A stretch of DNA of 35,045 nt from Candidatus Cryptobacteroides merdigallinarum (GTDB lineage Bacteria; Bacteroidota; Bacteroidia; Bacteroidales; UBA932), in the NCBI GenBank assembly GCA_017694655.1, contig JADIMQ010000094.1:1-35045 (forward strand), in the 5' to 3' direction. Both the position numbers and the translations under genes were made by a program. Below, in pieces: positions 22,118 to 31,219 of the stretch (the stretch's first letter is position 1; the number at the start of each line of letters is the position of its first letter). The notes under the pieces are model-generated. The model was not told the origin of the DNA and ran no database searches. It worked only from the letters and a program-made list of their open reading frames with translations.

Positions 22118-23455
22118 TCAGATTACGCCCTGTTCGAGCATGGCCGTGGCAACCTTCATGAAGCCGGCCACATTCGCACCCTTGAGGTAATTTATGTAGC
22201 CGTCCGGCTGCCTGCCGTACTGCACGCAGGAATGATGGATATTGGACATTATCTCATGCAGCTTCCTGTCCACCTCTTCCGCGCTCCAGCTGATATGCAT
22301 GGCATTCTGTGTCATCTCCAGGCCGGAGGTTGCAACCCCGCCGGCATTCACGGCCTTTCCAGGGGCAAACAGTATCCTCGCCTTCTGGAATTCGGCGATA
22401 GCCTCAGGCGTGCAGCCCATGTTGGATACCTCTGCGCAACACCACGTACCGTTGGCGATAAGCTCCTTCGCGTCATCCCCGTTCAGCTCGTTCTGGTATG
22501 CGCAAGGCATGGCGATGTCGCACTTAATGCTCCAGGCCTTCTTTCCAGGATAGAATGTGGCACTCGGGAACTTGTCTGCGAAAGGAGCCACGACGTCATT
22601 GTTCGAGCTGCGGAGCTCGAGCATGTAGGCAATCTTCTCGTCATTCATTCCCTCCGGGTCGTATATGGCACCGTCCGGTCCTGAAATGGCGATGACATGG
22701 GCCCCCAGCTGCGTAGCCTTCTTGGCGGCACCCCAGGCCACATTTCCGAAGCCGGAAATGGCCACTTTCTTGCCCTTTATGTCCTTGTCCTGGAGATGAA
22801 GCATGTGCTGGACAAAATAAACGGCCCCGAATCCGGTAGCCTCCGGACGGATGAGAGAACCGCCGTAGGTAAGGCCCTTCCCGGTAAGGACGCCGGTATG
22901 CTCACGTGCAAGCTTCTTGTACATCCCGAACAAATAGCCGATTTCCCGTCCTCCTACTCCTACATCCCCGGCAGGGACATCGGTATCAGGCCCGATATTC
23001 CTCCAGAGCCCCAGCATGAAAGCCTGGCAGAACCTCATGATCTCCGCATCGGACTTGCCCTTCGGGTTGAAGTCGGAGCCGCCCTTGCCTCCGCCCATAG
23101 GGAGGGTCGTGAGGGCGTTCTTGAATATCTGCTCGAACCCGAGGAACTTCAGGATGGAAAGATTCACCGAAGGATGGAAGCGCAGGCCACCCTTGTAAGG
23201 TCCTATTGCAGCATTGAACTGTACCCGGTAACCGGTATTCGTCTGGATCTCGCCGTTGTCGTCCACCCAAGTGACCTTGAATGTAAAGATACGGTCCGGT
23301 TCCACGAGCCTCTCGATGATTTTCGCTTCCTCGAACTCCGGGTGCCTGTTATAGACATCCTCGATAGTCTCCAGAACCTCCTGCACTGCCTGCAGGTACT
23401 CTTTTTCATTTGCATGCTTGACCTTCAGTCCGGCCATTATTTCTGATGTGTTCAT
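22118..23455 (-). CDS. gdhA: NADP-type glutamate dehydrogenase
   Basis: A 445-residue hexameric-type glutamate dehydrogenase that makes glutamate from 2-oxoglutarate and ammonium. The substrate region NAAIGPYKGGLRFHPSVN (81-98) and the catalytic segment PMGGGKGGSDFNP (119-131, catalytic Lys124) are intact; a Rossmann motif GFGNVAWGAA follows near residue 245. Length and the N-terminal helix region match the NADP-dependent, assimilatory class. It lies 53 bases after korB in the same direction, so it may be co-transcribed with korAB, joining 2-oxoglutarate synthesis to its amination. Repeats begin 12 bases after its stop. NAD versus NADP use is inferred from class only. Confidence 0.95.
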   Translation of the reverse strand: MNTSEIMAGLKVKHANEKEYLQAVQEVLETIEDVYNRHPEFEEAKIIERLVEPDRIFTFKVTWVDDNGEIQTNTGYRVQFNAAIGPYKGGLRFHPSVNLSILKFLGFEQIFKNALTTLPMGGGKGGSDFNPKGKSDAEIMRFCQAFMLGLWRNIGPDTDVPAGDVGVGGREIGYLFGMYKKLAREHTGVLTGKGLTYGGSLIRPEATGFGAVYFVQHMLHLQDKDIKGKKVAISGFGNVAWGAAKKATQLGAHVIAISGPDGAIYDPEGMNDEKIAYMLELRSSNNDVVAPFADKFPSATFYPGKKAWSIKCDIAMPCAYQNELNGDDAKELIANGTWCCAEVSNMGCTPEAIAEFQKARILFAPGKAVNAGGVATSGLEMTQNAMHISWSAEEVDRKLHEIMSNIHHSCVQYGRQPDGYINYLKGANVAGFMKVATAMLEQGVI

Positions 23456-23508
23456 AAAAAATGTGATTATAAAATATTAGCCCCTGGACAATCCAAGGGC
23501 CGTTATCA

Positions 23509-24528
23509 TCACTTTACCTCCCATACGGAGCCGCTTCGCAGGAGATCGTCCACGCACCCTATACGGGATTTTCGCGTAACATCCTCTACCTGGGCCTGCA
23601 CCGCCTCGTCGTAGACCACATCCTCGACATCCCTGATGACACCGAGGGCCACCGGGAAGTCCGGATATTTCATGTCGGCGAGCATCGTATGGAGACCGAG
23701 GTTGTCGGAGTGGGCGTCATGGGTCAGGATGTCGTCTTCCGTGACTCCGTCCTCCCCTATCGTCACGACCTTGAGCCGGAGACCGTCGAGGACAAGCCCC
23801 TTGTTCCTGTCCTTCCCGAATATCATCTTCTCCCCGTGACGGAGGACAATGGTCCTGTCCGCCCTGGTAGCCCTGTCGGATATCTCCTTGTGGGCACCGT
23901 CATTGAATATCACGCAGTTAGTAAGCATCTCCATCACCGAAGTTCCCTTGTGCAGGGCTGCAGCGAGCATTATCTCCTCATTGAGCTTCAACTCGCTGTC
24001 CAGGCTTCTCGCGAAGAAGGTCCCCTTCGAGCCGAGGACAAGGCTTCCCGGATTGAACGGATGCTCGACAGTACCGTAAGGCGAAGTCTTGGTGACCGCA
24101 CCGAACCTGGACGTAGGTGAATACTGCCCTTTTGTGAGCCCGTATATCCGGTTGTTGAAAAGTATTATGTTAAGGTCCACATTCCTGCGCACGGCATGGA
24201 TGAAATGGTTCCCGCCGATGGCGAGAGCATCCCCGTCCCCGCAGGCCTGCCAGATGACTAGGTCCGGGTTTGCCACCTTCATGCCCGTGGCAATGGCCGT
24301 GGCACGTCCGTGTATGCTGTGGAATCCGTATGTGTCCATGTAATAAGGAAGCCTCGATGAACAGCCTATGCCGGAGACGACTACAAAATCCTCTTTTGCG
24401 CAGCCGAGCTCCTCACTGACCTTGGGCATGACACGCTGCAATGCCGCAAGTACGGCATGGTCCCCGCATCCCGGGCACCATCTCACTTCCTGGTCGCTCT
24501 TGAAGTCCTGAAATGTATATTTATCCAT
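23509..24528 (-). CDS. korB: 2-oxoacid:ferredoxin oxidoreductase, beta subunit
   Basis: A 339-residue thiamine diphosphate-binding subunit. WCPGCGDH (17-24) opens the chain, and the TPP/Mg motif runs from GDGDALAIGGNH (97-108) to NNRIYGLTKGQYSPTS (125-140). Together with KorA it makes or oxidises 2-oxoglutarate using ferredoxin and CoA. There is no iron-sulphur domain of its own beyond the conserved cysteines, and no separate ferredoxin gene is adjacent, as usual for Bacteroidetes KorAB. It lies 22 bases after korA. The two-subunit layout and QYSPTS motif favour 2-oxoglutarate over pyruvate, but specificity was not tested. Confidence 0.92.
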   Translation of the reverse strand: MDKYTFQDFKSDQEVRWCPGCGDHAVLAALQRVMPKVSEELGCAKEDFVVVSGIGCSSRLPYYMDTYGFHSIHGRATAIATGMKVANPDLVIWQACGDGDALAIGGNHFIHAVRRNVDLNIILFNNRIYGLTKGQYSPTSRFGAVTKTSPYGTVEHPFNPGSLVLGSKGTFFARSLDSELKLNEEIMLAAALHKGTSVMEMLTNCVIFNDGAHKEISDRATRADRTIVLRHGEKMIFGKDRNKGLVLDGLRLKVVTIGEDGVTEDDILTHDAHSDNLGLHTMLADMKYPDFPVALGVIRDVEDVVYDEAVQAQVEDVTRKSRIGCVDDLLRSGSVWEVK

Positions 24529-24550
24529 AACTATAGCCTCGTCAAATGTT

Positions 24551-26386
24551 CTACAATGCCTTTTCTATCGCGTCCACAATCTCCTGTACGAGGAAAGGCT
24601 GCCCCTGTACCTTGTTGCACCGGATATATTCATGCCCCGGGAACCTGCTCTTGAGCCAGTCGGCAAACTGTCCGTTGTTCAGCTCACAGACGAGGATCTT
24701 CTCAAAGCCGGAAAACACTTCCCCGGTATTGGACGGAAGCGGGTTTATGTAGTCGAAATGCACCTGGCTGACCTCCTTCCCGCCTTCACGCACTTCATGG
24801 ACGGCGGACAGGATATGTCCGTAGGTCCCGCCCCAGCCGACAACGAGCAGCTTACCCCTGGCAGGTCCGTCTATGTCCAGAGGCGGTATCATGTCAGCCA
24901 CCCTGTCCACCTTGCCGGCCCTGTTCCTTACCATGAGCTCGTGGTTGAGAGGGTCAGAGGAAAGCACCCCTTCCGGAGACTTTTCCAGTCCGCCGACCCT
25001 GTGTTCGAACCCTTTCTGCCCAGGGAAGGCCCACTTGCGGACAAGGGTCTGCCCGTCCCTGACAAAAGGCTTGAACGGTACATCTTCCGGGCCCGCGTAC
25101 GGAGGGTTTATTTCCGGGTAGTCCTTCACCGACGGGATGCACCACGGCTCCGACCCGTTCCCGAGGAAGCCCTCGGACAGGAGGATAACCGGCATCATCC
25201 TTTCCAGGGCAATCTTCGAGGCCATGAATGCCGCATCGAAGCAGTTTGCCGGGGAATGCGCCGCGATTATGACAACAGGGCACTCACCGTTACGCCCGTA
25301 AAGGGCCTGTGCCAGGTCTGTCTGTTCTGTCTTGGTAGGGATACCTGTGGAAGGGCCCGCCCTCTGGACATCCACGACCACGAGAGGAAGCTCTGTCATC
25401 ACGGCAAGGCCGAGAGCCTCTGATTTAAGGGAGAGCCCGGGCCCGGATGTGGTGGTCACGGCAAGGTCACCGGCGTAGGCTGCACCTATTGCCGTACATA
25501 TGCCAGCGATCTCGTCTTCCGCCTGTACGGTCTTGACCCCGAGATACTTGTGGATTGCAAGCTCCTCGAGGATGCCTGTCGCCGGGGTAATCGGGTAGGA
25601 TCCGCAGAAAAGAGGTCTTCCCGACTTTTCCGAAGCCGCGAGGAAGCCCCATGCTATGGCCTGGTTACCTGTGATGTTGCGGTAGAGGCCTTTCTTCATG
25701 TGCGCGGGAACCACAGTATAGGTATTGGCTATAGCCTGTATGTTGGAGGCATAGTTGTATCCGTCGTTCAGCACCTTCCTGTTAGGCGCAATGAGTTCCG
25801 GATGCTTCTTGCCGAATTTCTTCTCAAGGTAGTCGTAGATATGTTCCACGGGCCTGTTGTAGATGAAGGAGGCCATGCCGAGGATGAACATGTTCTTGCA
25901 CTTGTGGATGGTCTTCATGTCCAGGCCGCTGTCCTTCAGGCTTTCCATGGTGAGGGAGGTAATCGGGGAGACGATTATGGTCCTGTCCTCGATTTTCAGT
26001 TCGGTAACCGGGTCCATGGTCCTGAACCCGGCTTTTTTGATACCTTCCTCATCGAACGTGTCTTCGTCAATAAGAACCAGGGCGGTACGCTTCAGCCACT
26101 TTGCATTGGATTTCAGGGCTGCCGGATTCATGGCCACGAGCATGTCGCAGAAGTCACCCGGAGTGGTGACGTGGCCGGATCCGAAATGCACCTGAAAGCC
26201 CGAGACACCTGATACGGTACCGTGGGGAGCCCTGATTTCCGCAGGAAAATCCGGGAATGTCGACAATTCGTTGCCGTAGATGGCGGACATGTTCGCGAAC
26301 AGGGAGCCTGTAAGCTGCATACCGTCCCCCGAATCACCGGCAAACCGGATGACGACATCGTCTACATCAATCACTTTGTGTTGCAT
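24551..26386 (-). CDS. korA: 2-oxoacid:ferredoxin oxidoreductase, fused gamma-alpha subunit
   Basis: A 611-residue fusion. The N-terminal gamma domain (about 8-190) carries FAGDSGDGMQLTG (15-27) for CoA-related binding. The alpha domain (about 235-611) carries YPITPAT (264-270), QAEDEIAG and TTSGPGLSLK, typical of the pyrimidine-binding part. It pairs with KorB to convert 2-oxoglutarate, CoA and oxidised ferredoxin to succinyl-CoA, CO2 and reduced ferredoxin, or the reverse in a reductive TCA branch. It is the first gene of korA-korB-gdhA. The 118-base gap upstream contains an inverted repeat TTAGAAA-N3-TTTCTAA (about 26437-26453) and a near-consensus box TATCCTTTG (one base too long) on the minus strand. 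Confidence 0.92.
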   Translation of the reverse strand: MQHKVIDVDDVVIRFAGDSGDGMQLTGSLFANMSAIYGNELSTFPDFPAEIRAPHGTVSGVSGFQVHFGSGHVTTPGDFCDMLVAMNPAALKSNAKWLKRTALVLIDEDTFDEEGIKKAGFRTMDPVTELKIEDRTIIVSPITSLTMESLKDSGLDMKTIHKCKNMFILGMASFIYNRPVEHIYDYLEKKFGKKHPELIAPNRKVLNDGYNYASNIQAIANTYTVVPAHMKKGLYRNITGNQAIAWGFLAASEKSGRPLFCGSYPITPATGILEELAIHKYLGVKTVQAEDEIAGICTAIGAAYAGDLAVTTTSGPGLSLKSEALGLAVMTELPLVVVDVQRAGPSTGIPTKTEQTDLAQALYGRNGECPVVIIAAHSPANCFDAAFMASKIALERMMPVILLSEGFLGNGSEPWCIPSVKDYPEINPPYAGPEDVPFKPFVRDGQTLVRKWAFPGQKGFEHRVGGLEKSPEGVLSSDPLNHELMVRNRAGKVDRVADMIPPLDIDGPARGKLLVVGWGGTYGHILSAVHEVREGGKEVSQVHFDYINPLPSNTGEVFSGFEKILVCELNNGQFADWLKSRFPGHEYIRCNKVQGQPFLVQEIVDAIEKAL

Positions 26387-26504
26387 TTCTTTAAATTTTA
26401 GTTAAAATTTCAGTCCGTTTTTACAAAGGATACAAATTTAGAAAAAATTTCTAATCCTGGACACCTTTCGTACACACGGAAGCAACACACTGCAAAGCAC
26501 TTCT

Positions 26505-27449
26505 TCAGGACTTCCCTTCTCTGTCATCCAGGTCCGGGCCATTACCGTACGAGACCGGGACAAACGGCGCGGCTTCAAGATAGTCAATGCTTTCCTTGAT
26601 GCTGCGCAGTATATCGTCGTAGCTGTAGCGTTCCACTTCCACGACTATGTTCTCGACTCCTGCGACACCGGCATTGCCGAAAATGGCGTCGAACCCGACC
26701 ATACCGCTCTGGCCGATTTCACGGCTGTCCTTTATATGGAGGACCTTGAACCGGCCGGGGTATTTCCTGAAATAGTCGACCGGGCTCGCGTCGCCGATGA
26801 CTGCCCAGTACACATCCATCTCGAAAAACACATAGTCCGGGTCGGTGTGCTGAAGCATATAGTCGAACATCACCTCCTTGCCCTCCACCTTCCGGAATTC
26901 ATGGGAATGATTGTGGTAGCCGAACTTTATGCCGTTCTCCGCGCACCTTCTGCCGACTTCGTTGAAATAGTCACAGTAGGCCTGCAGCTCTTTCAGGGTC
27001 GCAGGCACTCCAAGGTAAGGCATTACAAGGTATTTCATCCCGGCTGCCTTGTGGGCGGCGATACACTCGTCCCACCATTCCAGTGACGAGGAAAAGTCAC
27101 CGGTGGCAATCTCTTCCTTCGACAAGTATTTGTTACAATGCGATGAAAGCACCTCAAGTCCAGCGGCCTCGACATCTGCCTTGAACTGCGCCGGGTCCGC
27201 CCCATAGATTTTCCCGTCGGCGTAACTTGCCGCCTCTATCGCCGTGTATCCCATCTTCGAGAGGGTATCCAGCAGCGGCCTGTAGTCTCCAGGGTTATTC
27301 CCGAACGCCCCGACAAGGCTGCGTACGGAATAAAGCTGCACGGCGATATCTTTCTTTACCGCCGTGCCATTGTCAGAAGCCTGCGAGCAGGAAACCGCAA
27401 GGATTACTGCTGCGCAGGCCGATATGATTGCTCTTGTCTTCATTTCCAT
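26505..27449 (-). CDS. Sugar isomerase/epimerase-like TIM-barrel lipoprotein
   Basis: A 314-residue AP-endonuclease-2/xylose-isomerase-type TIM barrel with a lipoprotein signal: the hydrophobic stretch ends LAVSC, lipidated Cys21. Metal-site residues appear conserved: E73 in AIEAASYADG, H104 in SSHCNKYL, YHNHSHEF (178-185), E210 and D212 in FFEMDVYW, and HIKDS (238-242). Proteins of this family placed in DUF1080/Gfo clusters are thought to carry out isomerase or hydratase steps on keto-sugars; the exact reaction here is inference. Being lipidated, it acts outside the cytoplasm. It starts 24 bases after the DUF1080 lipoprotein and is the last gene of the cluster. An ATG two codons in (27443) is an equally good start. 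Confidence 0.85.
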   Translation of the reverse strand: MEMKTRAIISACAAVILAVSCSQASDNGTAVKKDIAVQLYSVRSLVGAFGNNPGDYRPLLDTLSKMGYTAIEAASYADGKIYGADPAQFKADVEAAGLEVLSSHCNKYLSKEEIATGDFSSSLEWWDECIAAHKAAGMKYLVMPYLGVPATLKELQAYCDYFNEVGRRCAENGIKFGYHNHSHEFRKVEGKEVMFDYMLQHTDPDYVFFEMDVYWAVIGDASPVDYFRKYPGRFKVLHIKDSREIGQSGMVGFDAIFGNAGVAGVENIVVEVERYSYDDILRSIKESIDYLEAAPFVPVSYGNGPDLDDREGKS

Positions 27450-27473
27450 ATATCCATTGGAAGAACAACAGTG

Positions 27474-28346
27474 TCAGTCAAGTATCTTGACACGGATATT
27501 GCGGAACCAGACGTCGTCCCCGTGGTCCTGGAACCCTATATACCCTTCATGATTCTCTCCGCCGCAGTTGTTCAGGAGCTCGAAGGCGAGAGGCCATTTC
27601 TCCTGGCTGAACTTGCTTGCCTGGAGCATATCCGTCCACTGCTGGGTCCAAAGGTGGTATTCCAGGACATTGGCGTCGTTCTGCCCGTGCACGACAGTTC
27701 CCTTGTAGACCATTATCTTGCCTTTGTTCCACTCGCCGTACGGCTTGGCGTTCTGTGGCTTGGCTGGAATCATGTCGTAGAGGGACGCTGACTGCCTGTT
27801 GCCGTCTATGCCGAGCTTCGCATCCGGATGGTTATCATTGTCAAGCACCTGGTATTCAGGACTTGAGATATAGATAGGCTCAACGATTGTCTTGCCGTCC
27901 TTCTCTGTTGTCACCTCCTGCGCAAGATAGAGGACACCGGAATTTCCGCCCTTGGAGACTTTCCACTCGAACTCAAGCTCGAAGTTCTTGAACTTGTGGG
28001 AGAAGATAAGGTCACCTCCGTCACTCTCCTGGGCTTCGCCGCCGCCTGAACCGTTGAACTTGATGGCTCCGTCATCGACGACCCATCTTGACGGTACGCC
28101 GTCCTTTCCATATCCCCTCCATCCTTTCATCGTCTTGCCGTCAAAAATGACATAGTACCCGTCCTTGTCTACAGGGAACTCGGACAGGTCCACCTGTGGC
28201 TTGTCCATCAGGCTGTAGGCAGGGGTTGCCTTGGTCTCTGTCCCGGCGGCACCGTCTTCTGCCGCTTTCTTGCTGTTCTGGTTGCCGCATGATGCCATTG
28301 TCCCGACAATGGCGAGACCGGCTGCATATACAAAAAACTGTTTCAT
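27474..28346 (-). CDS. DUF1080 (3-keto-disaccharide hydrolase-like) lipoprotein
   Basis: A 290-residue lipoprotein: the signal ends GTMASC with lipidated Cys20, then a low-complexity linker (about 21-50), then one jelly-roll DUF1080 domain (about 62-289). Motifs match the tandem protein at the start of the window: VIFDGKTMKGW (66-76), NSGV (135-138) and LDNDNHPDAKLG (168-179). It should act at the cell surface or in the periplasm on a glycoside already oxidised at C3. It lies 80 bases after the Tat-type oxidoreductase and 24 bases before the isomerase-like lipoprotein. It corresponds to one domain of the tandem form, closer to domain two, which carries the same [11 protein letters not shown] pattern. 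Confidence 0.9.
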   Translation of the reverse strand: MKQFFVYAAGLAIVGTMASCGNQNSKKAAEDGAAGTETKATPAYSLMDKPQVDLSEFPVDKDGYYVIFDGKTMKGWRGYGKDGVPSRWVVDDGAIKFNGSGGGEAQESDGGDLIFSHKFKNFELEFEWKVSKGGNSGVLYLAQEVTTEKDGKTIVEPIYISSPEYQVLDNDNHPDAKLGIDGNRQSASLYDMIPAKPQNAKPYGEWNKGKIMVYKGTVVHGQNDANVLEYHLWTQQWTDMLQASKFSQEKWPLAFELLNNCGGENHEGYIGFQDHGDDVWFRNIRVKILD

Positions 28347-28426
28347 GTTAATTAGAAATGGTATTAGTTATAACTTATCTGGAATTGTCTCTATGACCTG
28401 CACCGCAAGTGCCGCATCCGGAATCC

Positions 28427-29914
28427 TTATGCCGGCATCTCCGGAAGCGTGTAGCCGTTCTGGTACTCATGCTTTATGAGCTGCCTGGCGAATTCGTTGG
28501 CGTCCACCGGCTCCGTCCAGGTCTTGTCGAAGGTAGGGTGCCCGTCCTTGATGTGGAACCCGTCCTTGATGACAGTGCGGATAGTGGCACCTTCAGGGAT
28601 ATTGGTGAACCTCATGTTAGGTCCGTCCCATTCGAGCTCCTGGTTCAGGCTCTGGAGCCTTACTGCAAGCACACCCATCACCACCATTTCGTTGAACGGG
28701 CCGGCCTCGCTGAAATCCGACGCGCTCGGAGTCCTGTACGCAGGGTCCTCCTTGCAGGCACGCACCCAGTCCATCTGGTGCGAGAGGGTGATCTCGCGGA
28801 GGACATGAGGGACTTCAGGATTGCGTCCGGAAACGAGGTACGGGTCTGCGCCATAGCATCCGCATATAAGGATGTCCTTGGTACCGTAGAAGATAACTCC
28901 TCCTCCCTGGTTGTTGAGGTCTTTCCCTGCAGGAAGGCCTTCAGGACGGTTAGGCTTCAAGCCGCCGTCATACCAGGTGACCTCCACTTCAGGCATCGCC
29001 ACCTTCGGCAGATTGTCCCTTGCCGGGAATACGAACTTTATCGTCTGCGCGTTAGGGGCGGACTCGTTCAGCAGAAGCGTAGAGCTGCCCTGCACCTTGG
29101 TCGGATACCCGAGCTTGAGTCCCTTGAACACCGGATGGAGGATGTGGCAGGCCATGTCCCCGAGGGCCCCGGTGCCGAAATCCCACCAGCCGCGGAAGTT
29201 CCACGGGGTGTAGATGGCATTGTAGGGCCTCATAGGAGCAGGTCCTATGAAGGATTCCCAGTTGAGTGTAGACGGGATGCGGTCCTCCTTTTCAGGACGG
29301 GCGAGGCCCTGGGGCCAGATAGGCCTGTCGGTAAATGCCTCGACCTTCCTTACTTCCCCGATCTCCCCGTTCCATATCCATTCGCATATCTTCCTTACGC
29401 CTTCGCCTGATGCGCCCTGGTTGCCCATCTGGGTCGCCACCTTGTACTTTGCAGCGAGCTTCGTGAGGAGTCTCGATTCATAGACGGTATGGGTAAGAGG
29501 CTTTTCCACATATACGTGCTTTCCTGCGGCAATCGCCTGCGCGGCTATGACAGCATGCGTATGGTCGGCAGTCGCCACCATCACGGCGTCCGCCTCGCCG
29601 AGCATGTCGTCGAACATGCGACGGTAGTCATTATACTTCTTTGCCTTAGGATAGCGTTTGAAAACGTGGTCCGCATATTTCCAGTCCACGTCGCAGAGAC
29701 CGATGATCTCTTCGCTTTCAAGCCCCCTGAGGACAGAAGCGCCGCGGCCGCCGATACCGACGCCGAGAATCTTGAGCTTTTCTGTCGATGGAGCCGGGGC
29801 CGGAGCCGCCTTGGAGGAACTTTTTCCGAAGACAAGATCAGGGACAACCGACATTCCGATTGCCGCTGCCGCACCTTTTTTCAGGAACGACCTTCTGGAC
29901 ATTTCTTTTGCCAT
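28427..29914 (-). CDS. Tat-exported Gfo/Idh/MocA family oxidoreductase
   Basis: A 495-residue enzyme. A twin-arginine signal (SRRSFLKKG, residues 6-14, then an Ala-rich stretch to about 30) marks it for folded export. The Rossmann motif GVGIGGRG is at 51-58, EKP at 137-139 and the active-site segment GALGDMACHILHP near residue 245. It resembles the enzyme at 1395-2831 in size and layout, including the TQMGNQG segment shortly after EKP. Oxidation or reduction of C3 on a glycoside is the likely role. It lies between the cytoplasmic Gfo enzyme (94-base gap upstream) and the DUF1080 lipoprotein, in the same direction. Confidence 0.88.
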   Translation of the reverse strand: MAKEMSRRSFLKKGAAAAIGMSVVPDLVFGKSSSKAAPAPAPSTEKLKILGVGIGGRGASVLRGLESEEIIGLCDVDWKYADHVFKRYPKAKKYNDYRRMFDDMLGEADAVMVATADHTHAVIAAQAIAAGKHVYVEKPLTHTVYESRLLTKLAAKYKVATQMGNQGASGEGVRKICEWIWNGEIGEVRKVEAFTDRPIWPQGLARPEKEDRIPSTLNWESFIGPAPMRPYNAIYTPWNFRGWWDFGTGALGDMACHILHPVFKGLKLGYPTKVQGSSTLLLNESAPNAQTIKFVFPARDNLPKVAMPEVEVTWYDGGLKPNRPEGLPAGKDLNNQGGGVIFYGTKDILICGCYGADPYLVSGRNPEVPHVLREITLSHQMDWVRACKEDPAYRTPSASDFSEAGPFNEMVVMGVLAVRLQSLNQELEWDGPNMRFTNIPEGATIRTVIKDGFHIKDGHPTFDKTWTEPVDANEFARQLIKHEYQNGYTLPEMPA

Positions 29915-30008
29915 TTGTAAGATGTTTTAGTGATTATTGTTATGTTTAATAATACCTGTTCCATTTCCTTCCGCCAGCCATTGAATGCCGTTGACTCTAC
30001 GGAGCCTT

Positions 30009-31085
30009 TCAGGGCCTGTTCTTCAGGAGCCCGTACCCGTCTGCCATACGGCGCCTGCGTTCCCGTATCTGTTCAAGCGTGCCGCTGTCCCCTATGGACG
30101 GGAGGTCGTGGGAGAGGGCATCCTCTATGAATTTCCAGGCATAACCGGAGGCGACGGCTGAGTCCCTGAAAGATGGAAGCCCCGGATCTGCCTTCCCCGT
30201 CCTGACGGATCTTGAGAACTTCCGGCACAGGACATCTATGTTCTTCCCTCCGAACGGCTTCTCGATCCGCTGCGTCGTGTCCACTCCGCGCAACTCTACC
30301 ACCGCCGTCTTGAAATCGTGGGTCATCCTCGCTATTCCCTTCGTGCCTATTATATCAATATAGGAATTGTGCGTCTGGTCCTTCGACAGCTGCCCGTAGA
30401 CAAACCCCTGGGTTATGTCGAACACGACCCCGTTCCGGAATGTCCCGTGGCACTGCAGCCACCACGGGTCCTTATAGTCCCACATCCGTACCGCCTGCGC
30501 GTGCCACGTACTGTATTCAGACCCGGCATACCACCTGGCTATGTCGACATAGTGCATGCCGCAGTCGTGGAAGGCGGGCCCTTCATATTCATGACCTTCG
30601 CCAGGGGCAAGCCCGGGGGTCATGTGGCACACGCGGATGATAGCCAGCTCGCCTATCTCGCCGGAATTTATAAAATCCTTGATTGCGTTGTGATACCATG
30701 AATTCCTGAGGTACAGGTTCACTGCAGTGATGAGACCTGAATTCTCCGCGGCCCTCACCACGTCCCATTCGTCCTGGAGGGTGGCTGCCAGGGGCTTCTC
30801 GGCTATAATATTCTTGCCTGCCCCAATGGCTTTCCCTATGAGCTCCTTCCGTGAGTCCGCAAGGGCGGAGAGCACCACGACGTCGACATCCCCGTCGCTG
30901 AATACCTCATTGCAGTCAGATACTGTCTTTGCCTCCGGATACACCTTCGCCGCATAATCCCGGGATGCACGGGAAACGTCACAGATATGGGTGACTTCCC
31001 ATTCCTCATCGCCCTTCATCGCATTGAGGTAGAATTCACCCATCCTTCCGAAACCTATTATACCTACTCTAATCTTCTCTGCCAT
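30009..31085 (-). CDS. Cytoplasmic Gfo/Idh/MocA family oxidoreductase
   Basis: A 358-residue NAD(P)-dependent oxidoreductase without any signal peptide, so it should work in the cytoplasm. The Rossmann motif GFGRMG is at 11-16, EKP at 96-98 and the active-site helix HDCGMHYVDIARW at 173-185, with Asp174 and His178 as probable catalytic residues. The EYEGPAFHDCGMHYVD form resembles inositol dehydrogenase-like members, but substrate cannot be assigned. It is probably the first gene of the cluster with the Tat oxidoreductase, DUF1080 lipoprotein and isomerase-like lipoprotein, and may re-reduce or convert the keto-sugar after uptake. The 134 bases upstream are A/T-rich, without a clear TAnnTTTG box. 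Confidence 0.87.
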   Translation of the reverse strand: MAEKIRVGIIGFGRMGEFYLNAMKGDEEWEVTHICDVSRASRDYAAKVYPEAKTVSDCNEVFSDGDVDVVVLSALADSRKELIGKAIGAGKNIIAEKPLAATLQDEWDVVRAAENSGLITAVNLYLRNSWYHNAIKDFINSGEIGELAIIRVCHMTPGLAPGEGHEYEGPAFHDCGMHYVDIARWYAGSEYSTWHAQAVRMWDYKDPWWLQCHGTFRNGVVFDITQGFVYGQLSKDQTHNSYIDIIGTKGIARMTHDFKTAVVELRGVDTTQRIEKPFGGKNIDVLCRKFSRSVRTGKADPGLPSFRDSAVASGYAWKFIEDALSHDLPSIGDSGTLEQIRERRRRMADGYGLLKNRP

Positions 31086-31219
31086 GTCTGCGCATTCTCA
31101 AAGCACGAAACAATAGTGTTGGTTATCGTTATGTAAAGATTGTCTAAATGTAGGTATTTTTTTTCACATACACATGGAACAGGAAAGAAAAATCTGACGG
31201 AAAATCACAATTTATTGTG

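Noticed and set aside
28409..29410. 333-residue plus-strand frame
   Set aside because: Antisense to a clear Tat-exported Gfo enzyme with all motifs.
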